Part shown: one piece after another, positions 58,322 to 64,000 of the stretch | Position numbering within the stretch: the stretch's first letter is position 1 | How the letters are laid out: every line of letters begins with the position of its first letter | Assembly: GCA_963783335.1 (NCBI GenBank) | Contig: CAWAND010000004.1 | Coordinates: 310,001-374,000 of the forward strand | Reading direction: 5' to 3' | From: CAWAND01 sp963783335 | Lineage (GTDB): Bacteria > Chloroflexota > Anaerolineae > Anaerolineales > E44-bin32 | DNA: 64,000 nt | Notes under the pieces: model-generated | What the model was told of the DNA's origin: nothing | What the model saw: only the letters and a program-made list of their open reading frames with translations | Databases searched by the model: none | Program-made: the position numbers and the translations under genes

Positions 58322-58770
58322 GCTCCTCCTGTCATATCAGCATTTTCGTCGGGAGATCGCCACAGCAGAAGCAGGCTGATTCCCCACAGCAAGATCATGA
58401 TCACAGCTGATGTGACACAGAATGGGCACACCGCGTGAAGGACAGCCACCTCAATGTATGTGAGGTAGGCAGAGTACAGTACACCAACCAGCGTGATCCC
58501 GAAGAAGGCCAAACCAAGATTCTCGGATGGATTGCGGCTCCGAAGCATCATCGCCGCGATCAGCATGACGACCAGATAGGCGCCTGCCCCCAACAAGGCG
58601 ATGGGCACCCCGCCGATCTCAGCATAGATGCTGTTGTTAACCGTTTCGCAGTCTCCAATCCCAGCGCAGACGGCCGTGCCGCCGAAGAGTTTGATCCACG
58701 CCAGATAGGCCGCGTCCAGGAAACCCAGCGCTCCCAAGATCACACTCCCCCATGCCAGCTTTCTAACCAT
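58318..58770 (-). CDS. Vitamin K epoxide reductase (VKOR) family protein
   Basis: This 150-residue, four-helix membrane protein belongs to the bacterial VKOR family, which reoxidises thiol-disulfide carriers using quinone (a DsbB substitute). The conserved loop cysteines are in AVCAGIGDCETVNNS (near 34-48), with the Ser/Thr-containing VNNSIYAEIGGVPIALLGAG. The redox pair is CPFC near 116-119, in helix four. No fused thioredoxin domain is present. It lies 43 bp after moeA and overlaps the small acidic gene. Confidence 0.93.
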   Translation of the reverse strand: MVRKLAWGSVILGALGFLDAAYLAWIKLFGGTAVCAGIGDCETVNNSIYAEIGGVPIALLGAGAYLVVMLIAAMMLRSRNPSENLGLAFFGITLVGVLYSAYLTYIEVAVLHAVCPFCVTSAVIMILLWGISLLLLWRSPDENADMTGGA

Positions 58771-58812
58771 GCCCCACTCCGTGAATCTCCAGCCGGCTTA
58801 CGATCGACTCTT

Positions 58813-60063
58813 TCAACGCGGACCTCCCAACATCCACACGTCGGCTTTGCTGCCAGCTGCAAGATGGGTCACCCCGGCTGGAATGATCGCCAGGGCATTG
58901 GCTGAAACCAAAGATGTCATCACGCCCGAATCCTGACTGCCCGTCAGGGCTGCATGATACTCGCCCTCGATCAGGCGTACATGGGCTCGAAGATAGCTTT
59001 CTCGGCCGTCCGATTCGACGTCTTCATCGAAGATGGCCTCAACTTGCCAGCGTTCCGGCCCTCGGGCGCCTTCAAGCCGTTCAATCAAGGGCCACACGAA
59101 AACAGCGAAAGTCACCCACGCCGAAACCGGATTGCCTGGAAGCCCCAAGAACGGAATGTCCTCGAACGATCCAAATGCCAACGGTTTCCCCGGGCGGATG
59201 TTCACGCGCCAGAATGCAAGTTCGCCGTGCGCCTCCAGCACGGAGCGCACGAAGTCGTACGCTCCCATGCTCACGCCCGCCGTGGAAAGGATCAGGTCGG
59301 CGCCCTGAGCGACCGATTGATTCAACCTTTCCAACACCGATTCTTGCGTGTCGGCCGCGATTTCGAGCTCGAGGGCGACACCGCCTACCCTGCGGACAAA
59401 CGAACGAATGGTCACGCCATTTGAGTCTCGGATCTTGCCTGGGCTGAGCGGCGCGTCGACTGGCACCAACTCGTCGCCGGTCGACAGAACTGCCACCCTC
59501 GGTTGCCGCACGACGCTTGGCTTGGCCACGCCGAGCGATGCCAGCAAGCCGAGATCCTGAGGCCGCAGCCGATGGCCCGCCTCAAGCACTACTTGGCCAC
59601 GCTTCACGTCCAACCCAGACGGGCGGACATATTCCTCAGCGACACTCGCCCGCAACACCTGGATCCGAGAAGGGAGCTCTGCACCAGCCATCGGGCCCGT
59701 CTGCCCTGTGTGTTCCACGGGAACAACGCAGTCAGCCCCTTCCGGAATGGGACCTCCGGTCATGATTCGGATGGCTTCGCCCGGTTTGAGGCTCGGCAAC
59801 CGATCCGCGCCGGCCGCAATATCCCCCGATACCGTCAATTCAACCGGCGCATCCGGGTCGGCCGATGACACATCGGCGGCCCGGACAGCAAAACCATCCA
59901 TCGAGGAGTGCGCAAAGGGAGGTAAATCGATTGGCGCCACGACAGAACCAGCCAGGACCCGGCCCTGCGCCGCCTCAAGGTTAACTTCCTCTGCCTCCAG
60001 AGGATGGACGCCTTCGAGCAAACGCTCTACGGCCTGCGAAACGCTTAGTGTGTCTTGGGTCAT
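58813..60063 (-). CDS. moeA: Molybdopterin molybdenumtransferase MoeA
   Basis: MoeA inserts molybdate into adenylylated molybdopterin to complete the cofactor. The product (416 residues from the ATG at 60063) has ASVVAPIDLPPFAHSSMDGFAVRA (near 40-63), IRIMTGGPIPEGADCVVPVE and the MoCF domain with STGDELV and GKIRDSNGVTIRSFV. It also has LSTAGVSMGAYDFVRSVL and LPGNPVSAWVTFAVFV. Another ATG at 60078 lies only 13 nt from the -10 box and would add five residues. The enzyme would supply cofactor to the molybdenum hydroxylase encoded 50 kb away. VKOR and the DUF1540-like gene follow. Confidence 0.95.
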   Translation of the reverse strand: MTQDTLSVSQAVERLLEGVHPLEAEEVNLEAAQGRVLAGSVVAPIDLPPFAHSSMDGFAVRAADVSSADPDAPVELTVSGDIAAGADRLPSLKPGEAIRIMTGGPIPEGADCVVPVEHTGQTGPMAGAELPSRIQVLRASVAEEYVRPSGLDVKRGQVVLEAGHRLRPQDLGLLASLGVAKPSVVRQPRVAVLSTGDELVPVDAPLSPGKIRDSNGVTIRSFVRRVGGVALELEIAADTQESVLERLNQSVAQGADLILSTAGVSMGAYDFVRSVLEAHGELAFWRVNIRPGKPLAFGSFEDIPFLGLPGNPVSAWVTFAVFVWPLIERLEGARGPERWQVEAIFDEDVESDGRESYLRAHVRLIEGEYHAALTGSQDSGVMTSLVSANALAIIPAGVTHLAAGSKADVWMLGGPR

Positions 60064-60091
60064 TGCACCATAGCCCATCCGGAACCGCCGG

Positions 60092-60100
60092 ATTATATCA
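60092..60100 (-). promoter_or_regulatory. Extended -10 promoter of moeA
   Basis: TGA-TATAAT on the minus strand, 13 nt before the ATG at 60078 and 28 nt before the ATG at 60063. It lies in the short gap between relA and moeA. Confidence 0.65.
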
Positions 60101-60115
60101 CCCGGCGCAGCACGC

Positions 60116-62281
60116 CTAACCAGGGGAGATTCGCCGCGCTTCAAGCACGTTGGGCAGCGCCTCAAGCCGGCTGAGTATTCGGCTGAGCTGCCCGATATCA
60201 GTCACCTCCATCACCAAATCGAACACCGCAAGGCTGTTGCTGGTGGAGATGTTTGCCGAACTCATGCTGATACCTTCATTGCTCACCATTGTCGAGACAT
60301 CGCGCATCAAGCCCTCGCGATCATAGGCGCTGATGCGAACCGAGACGGGATAGGTCTTTTTCGCCTGGCCCCAGGAAACCTGAACCAACCGTTCCCTGTC
60401 CTTGTCGCGCACCCGGAGCACATTTGGGCAATCCCGCCGGTGGATGGTCGCCCCTCGGCCGCGAGTGATGTAGCCCACAATCGGATCCCCCGGTGCCGGC
60501 TTGCAGCAGCGAGCCATGTGAGTCAGGACCCCGGACAGACCGAGGACACTGACCTCGTCTGAGACGAACGGGGAGGTCGATGGCGCCTTCTGGATCTCGA
60601 AGACTTCTTCTTCCTCGTCTCGCTTGACAAAATCCCCGATGACCTTTCCGAGGTGAATATCGCCGCATCCGATGGCGGCCAGCAGTTCGTCCACGTTTCC
60701 AAAATCGAGTTCCTTGGCGATCCGTTCATAGGTGATGTTGTCGATACCCAGTCGCCTGAGCTCGCGCTCGAGAAGGGAACGACCGTAGGAGATATTCTGC
60801 TCTCGGTCCTGACGCTTGAACCACTGGCGTATCTTCCCGCGCGCCCGCTGGCTGCGGACCATTTCCAAGCTGGGGTTCAACCAATCCCGGCTCGGGCCGC
60901 CGCGCTTGGCCGTTAGAATTTCGACCGAATCCCCCGTCTGGAGTCGATAGTCGAGGGGCACGAGCTTGCCATTCACCTTGGCACCTCGGCATTGGTGGCC
61001 GATCTCGGTGTGGATGTGATAGGCGAAATCTATTGGCGTCGAACCCGCCGGCAAATCGATGATGTCGCCGCGCGGAGTGAACGCGTACACCCGATCCTCG
61101 AACACATCCGATTTCATGGCCTCGACGAAGTCGCTGGCATCATCGATATCTTGGCGCCACTCCATCAAGCGCCTCAGCCAGACGATTCGCTGTTCGTAGC
61201 CGTCCTCCCGCTGCCGCCCCTCCTTGTACCGCCAGTGTGCGGCGATGCCATATTCAGCGTTCTCATGCATCTCAGGTGTGCGTATCTGAAGCTCGAGTGT
61301 TCGGCCATCGTCGTAGACAACAGCCGTATGCAGCGATTGGTAGAAATTGTCCTTCGGCGTGGCGATATAGTCGTCGAACGTGCCAGGGATGGGTTTCCAC
61401 TCATTGTGAATGGCGCCGAGGGCCAAATAGCAGCCTTGGATCGTGTCCACCATGATACGAACGCCGCGAACGTCATACACTTCGTCGAAAGGGACCCCCT
61501 TGCGCTCCATCTTGCGGTAGATGGAGTACAGATGCTTGGGTCTTCCAGCAACATCGGCTTCTATCTTCGCCTCCGCCAACAAGTCCCTCACCCGTTGGGT
61601 GATCTCTTCGAGTTCAGACTCCCGGTCGATCCGCCGTTTGGCGATGTGTTCAGCGATTTCTTTGTAGCGCTCTGGCAAGACGTACCGGAAACTCAGGTCT
61701 TCCAGCTCCCACTTCATCTGCCATATCCCCAAGCGGTTAGCCAGGGGAGCAAAAATCTCCATCGTCTCTTCGGCGATCCTGACTTGTTTCTCTGCCGGCA
61801 AGTGGGAGAGGGTTCGCATGTTGTGCAGCCTGTCAGCCAGCTTGATCAAGACTACGCGGACATCATCGCCCATGGCGAGGAACGTCTTGCGTAAGGTTTC
61901 CTTGGCCAGCTCCGTCCGCGACGCCCGTTCGGCCTTGTCACCGCCTGGTCTTCGAGTGACGCGCGGAAGATGCGTGAGCTTGGTAACTCCGTCGACAAGC
62001 TGAGCCACCTCGTCGCCGAAGTCTCGGCGCACATCTGCCAGCGTGACCGATGTGTCTTCAACTGTGTCATGGAGCAAGGCTGCTGCAATTACTGGGACGG
62101 GCGCCCCCAAGTCCTGAAGGATAGAGGCGACCGCCAAGCAGTGATTGATGTAGGGCTCTCCCGAAGCGCGCTTCTGACCCGCATGGGCTTTCTTGGCGAC
62201 GCGATAGGCGCGCTCAAGCAAGTCCTTATCGGCAGGACTGGTTGTCTCGGGAAGGGCTTCCAGTAGGGTCTTAACCTTCAT
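60116..62281 (-). CDS. relA: Bifunctional (p)ppGpp synthetase/hydrolase RelA/SpoT
   Basis: This stringent-response enzyme has 721 residues (long RSH form). The HD hydrolase domain (about 30-180) is intact: HCLAVASILQDLG, AALLHDTVEDTSVTLADVRR and KLADRLHNMRTLSHLP. The synthetase domain (about 230-345) has GRPKHLYSIYRKMERKGVPF, VYDVRGVRIMVDTIQGCYL and the catalytic DNFYQSLHTAV. TGS (about 385-445, TPRGDIIDLPAGSTPIDFAY), a helical/zinc-finger part and a C-terminal ACT domain (about 648-720) follow. Both catalytic halves look active. It has its own promoter and lies upstream of moeA. Confidence 0.95.
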   Translation of the reverse strand: MKVKTLLEALPETTSPADKDLLERAYRVAKKAHAGQKRASGEPYINHCLAVASILQDLGAPVPVIAAALLHDTVEDTSVTLADVRRDFGDEVAQLVDGVTKLTHLPRVTRRPGGDKAERASRTELAKETLRKTFLAMGDDVRVVLIKLADRLHNMRTLSHLPAEKQVRIAEETMEIFAPLANRLGIWQMKWELEDLSFRYVLPERYKEIAEHIAKRRIDRESELEEITQRVRDLLAEAKIEADVAGRPKHLYSIYRKMERKGVPFDEVYDVRGVRIMVDTIQGCYLALGAIHNEWKPIPGTFDDYIATPKDNFYQSLHTAVVYDDGRTLELQIRTPEMHENAEYGIAAHWRYKEGRQREDGYEQRIVWLRRLMEWRQDIDDASDFVEAMKSDVFEDRVYAFTPRGDIIDLPAGSTPIDFAYHIHTEIGHQCRGAKVNGKLVPLDYRLQTGDSVEILTAKRGGPSRDWLNPSLEMVRSQRARGKIRQWFKRQDREQNISYGRSLLERELRRLGIDNITYERIAKELDFGNVDELLAAIGCGDIHLGKVIGDFVKRDEEEEVFEIQKAPSTSPFVSDEVSVLGLSGVLTHMARCCKPAPGDPIVGYITRGRGATIHRRDCPNVLRVRDKDRERLVQVSWGQAKKTYPVSVRISAYDREGLMRDVSTMVSNEGISMSSANISTSNSLAVFDLVMEVTDIGQLSRILSRLEALPNVLEARRISPG

Positions 62282-62299
62282 CTGACCTCATCTTCACGA

Positions 62300-62329
62300 A
62301 GTATAGTCGCTCGCGCTCGCCGGCATCAA
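62300..62329 (-). promoter_or_regulatory. Promoter of relA
   Basis: TTGATG (62329-62324), an 18-nt spacer and TATACT (62305-62300) on the minus strand, with GATGAGG before the ATG at 62281. Confidence 0.65.
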
Positions 62330-62364
62330 GTGAAAGTGGTCGGTGATGATATCCGCAATACAAG

Positions 62365-62393
62365 AAGCGCCCCGCCATTCAGGCAGGGCGCTT
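62365..62393 (-). terminator. Probable terminator after the parvulin foldase gene
   Basis: On the minus strand a 12-bp stem with one G-U pair and a 5-nt loop lies 50 nt past the stop codon. The G-U pair is only possible in the minus-strand RNA, which fixes the direction. The T-run after it (CTTGTATT) is weak. Confidence 0.6.
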
Positions 62394-62442
62394 GGGACAC
62401 TGGCTCGATCCTGCGAAGCGCCGTCCGGGCCGGCGCACCCCC

Positions 62443-63690
62443 TCATTGCTGGGGCTGAGTGACCCCCTGCACCGTCGGAACCAGTTGCGCCGGGCTGCCT
62501 TCAACTTTGATGTCGGCGGCATCCTGCTGGTCCTGCAGCCACTGGTTGAACTTCGCCTGCACGACCTGGGTAAAAGTCGAGTCGTCAAGTGCACGATCTT
62601 CCTTGCCTAGCACTTGGATGATATGCCATCCGAAGCTGGTCTGCACGGGATCGCTCACCTGGCCCACCGGGGTTGAAAAGGCGACATCTTCGAAGGCCTT
62701 CACAGTCTGCCCGCGCGCAATCCAGCCAAGGTCTCCCCCGTTGTTCTTGTTCGATGAGTCGGTCGAGAACTGCGCAGCGAGATCATCCCATGACTGGCCG
62801 GACTTGAAACGATTTAAGACATCCTTTGCTGTGGCTTCGTCCTTGACAAGAATGTGCCTGACGTGGACCTCTTCCTGGACCCGCGGCGTGTCGGATCGGA
62901 ACGCCGCCAACAGCCGATCTTGGTAGACCTTTGCCCTGTAGAAGTTGCGCAGGTCTTGCTCGGTTACCCCTGCCGAATTGAGATCGTTCAAGTAGGTCTG
63001 AAAATCGCTGCTGAAAGCGGCTTCGGTGTAAGGAGTTGGCGTCGGTCGGGGCGTGCTTGTTGGCGCGACGGTCGGCGTGGGGCCCTGCGTGGCCGTTGCG
63101 GACGGCGTGATGGAAGCCAGCGCCGTGGCGCTCAATGTTGCCGTCGGCGCCAGCGAGGCGGTCGGCGCCGGCGTAGGCGTCCCATTCGGATAGTACCCAA
63201 ATGAGCTCTGGATGGCCTGGGTTACATCATCCTCCGTCACGATGATCCCGCGCTTCTTAGCCTCTTTGCGGATGAGGATGTCCTTGATCAGTTGGTCTTG
63301 AACCTGCTGGGCCATCAGCGATGTGTTGCTGAGTTGGAGCTGCATCTGGGACAGCTGTTGCTGGACTTGAGATTGGACCTGAGGATCGTTCCCAAAGATC
63401 TGGAGCAACTGCTGGTACGAGTTGTACCTACTTAGGATGCCTTGTTGGACCAGCTTGGTGGTGGCTTGGAACTGATGTGCCGTCACAACCTCACCGTCGA
63501 CCGTAATGACCGCCCGGTTCGGCTGCAGGACATTCAAGTCATACCACCCATAGCCGAGGATGCCCACCAACAGCAAGACGGTGAGTGCCACACCAAAAAT
63601 GACCAGCCGGCGCATCCTCGCCTCGCGCTCAGCACGCGCAAGATGCTTGCGATGCCCCCGCTGGGGGATTACTGGACCGCGAGCGCTCAT
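62443..63690 (-). CDS. Membrane-anchored SurA/PrsA-like peptidyl-prolyl isomerase (parvulin)
   Basis: This 415-residue extracytoplasmic foldase has one N-terminal transmembrane helix (about 27-48, after a basic n-region), so it is anchored rather than secreted. A SurA-N-like helical chaperone region follows (about 60-165, Gln-rich). A Pro/Thr/Ala-rich linker (about 170-215) interrupts it. The PPIC parvulin domain (about 270-370) has EEVHVRHILVKDEATAKDV, LAAQFSTDSSNKNNGGDLGW and VGQVSDPVQTSFGWHIIQVL. The Thr-Pro linker is like those of other exported proteins of this genome. The gene lies 83 bp after rpsR on the same strand. Confidence 0.92.
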   Translation of the reverse strand: MSARGPVIPQRGHRKHLARAEREARMRRLVIFGVALTVLLLVGILGYGWYDLNVLQPNRAVITVDGEVVTAHQFQATTKLVQQGILSRYNSYQQLLQIFGNDPQVQSQVQQQLSQMQLQLSNTSLMAQQVQDQLIKDILIRKEAKKRGIIVTEDDVTQAIQSSFGYYPNGTPTPAPTASLAPTATLSATALASITPSATATQGPTPTVAPTSTPRPTPTPYTEAAFSSDFQTYLNDLNSAGVTEQDLRNFYRAKVYQDRLLAAFRSDTPRVQEEVHVRHILVKDEATAKDVLNRFKSGQSWDDLAAQFSTDSSNKNNGGDLGWIARGQTVKAFEDVAFSTPVGQVSDPVQTSFGWHIIQVLGKEDRALDDSTFTQVVQAKFNQWLQDQQDAADIKVEGSPAQLVPTVQGVTQPQQ

Positions 63691-63773
63691 GAGACTGCCT
63701 TACCCACGATGCGGCTACACTTCACAGACACTACTGCCGTAAGATACGTCCCTATGTTCATTGGACAGACGGC

Positions 63774-64000
63774 CTAGCGATGAGATTCGCCAGCATACGT
63801 GAGAAGCGCCATGTGGCGAGCGCGCTTCACCGCCTTGGCCACCATGCGTTGGTGCTTGGCGCATGTGCCTGTCTCCCGCCGGCCCCGAATCTTCCCTTGA
63901 TCGGTCACAAATCGGCGCAGCACATCCGTCTGTTTGTAGCCCAAGGTCTTGGTCTTGTCGGCGCAAAACTGACAAACTCGGGGGCGCCTTCCAAATCGAC
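63774..64000 (-). CDS. rpsR: 30S ribosomal protein bS18, C-terminal part (runs off the window)
   Basis: The minus-strand frame that is open to the right edge reads RFGRRPRVCQFCADKTKTLG, then YKQTDVLRRFVTDQGKIRGRRETG, and ends at TAG. DVLRRFVTDQGKI and RRxTGTCAKHQR are the bS18 core. The cysteines of VCQFC together with TCAKHQ indicate the zinc-binding (C+) version. The C-terminus ARHMALLTYAGESHR fits. The N-terminal start is outside the window. Confidence 0.93.
   Translation of the reverse strand, partial: RFGRRPRVCQFCADKTKTLGYKQTDVLRRFVTDQGKIRGRRETGTCAKHQRMVAKAVKRARHMALLTYAGESHR

Noticed and set aside
1..64000. CRISPR array, insertion sequence, integrase or prophage
   Set aside because: No regularly spaced direct repeats, transposase or integrase motifs, or terminal inverted repeats were found anywhere in the window.

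Overview
This is a 64 kb piece of a bacterial chromosome of moderately high G+C content with dense, mostly housekeeping gene content. The mreBCD-mrdA-minCDE-rodA order, long Thr/Pro-rich linkers in exported proteins, very large MalT-like regulators with a C-terminal BTAD domain and a homogentisate phytyltransferase-like UbiA protein together suggest a Chloroflexota (Anaerolineae-like) organism. That placement is an inference from gene content, not a phylogeny. No insertion sequence, prophage, CRISPR array or rRNA operon was seen.

Layout. 1-3.6 kb (minus): a partial PD40/TolB-like membrane-anchored protein, then a UbiA prenyltransferase-queF-queuosine precursor transporter-SDR cluster. 3.8-4.8 kb: an exported SCP/LysM protein. 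5.2-18.1 kb (plus): the main metabolic island. It holds a permease remnant, a three-subunit molybdenum hydroxylase, all parts of a biotin-dependent sodium-pumping acyl-CoA decarboxylase, FdrA and DUF1116 (AllF/AllG-like), a cyclase-family metal hydrolase and an unrecognised GNAT-like protein, closed by a strong terminator. 18.3-26.5 kb (minus): an accessory region with an ImmA/IrrE-like protein, an NHLP/Os1348-like small protein, a 13-codon micro-ORF next to an intrinsic terminator, a decayed STAND-BTAD regulator and a nearly intact paralogue. 26.5-32.7 kb: sulfur amino-acid genes (cystathionine gamma-synthase/lyase, SerK-like kinase, cystathionine beta-synthase), an M20 dipeptidase and a DUF1385 protein.

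32.8-38.5 kb (minus): a three-gene glutamate synthase operon preceded by a well-formed promoter and a structured leader of about 375 nt ending in a terminator, which is a strong riboswitch or attenuator candidate. 38.6-47.8 kb: tilS, diverging from the cell-shape and division cluster mreB, mreC, mreD, mrdA, minC, minD, minE, rodA. 47.8-64 kb: gltX, a cytochrome c remnant, tRNA-Gln(CUG), a GT39-type glycosyltransferase, a methyltransferase, ftsY, prfB (with programmed +1 frameshift), secG, an oligopeptide-binding protein, an S1-domain protein, the moeA-VKOR-DUF1540 operon, relA/spoT, a parvulin-type foldase and the end of rpsR.

Regulation. Promoters repeatedly show an extended -10 (TGn-TATAAT). 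In at least three genes (the SCP protein, tilS, ftsY) it lies only 7-9 nt before the start codon, implying leaderless mRNAs. Seven TTGTG-N8-CACAA-type palindromes lie between genes. Two match the Rex consensus exactly and four match TGTGA-N6-TCACA exactly, so they look like a local regulon of a Rex- or CRP-type factor. Several genes, including essential mrdA, carry single-base indels typical of sequencing error, whereas the BTAD pseudogene has many and is probably really decayed.
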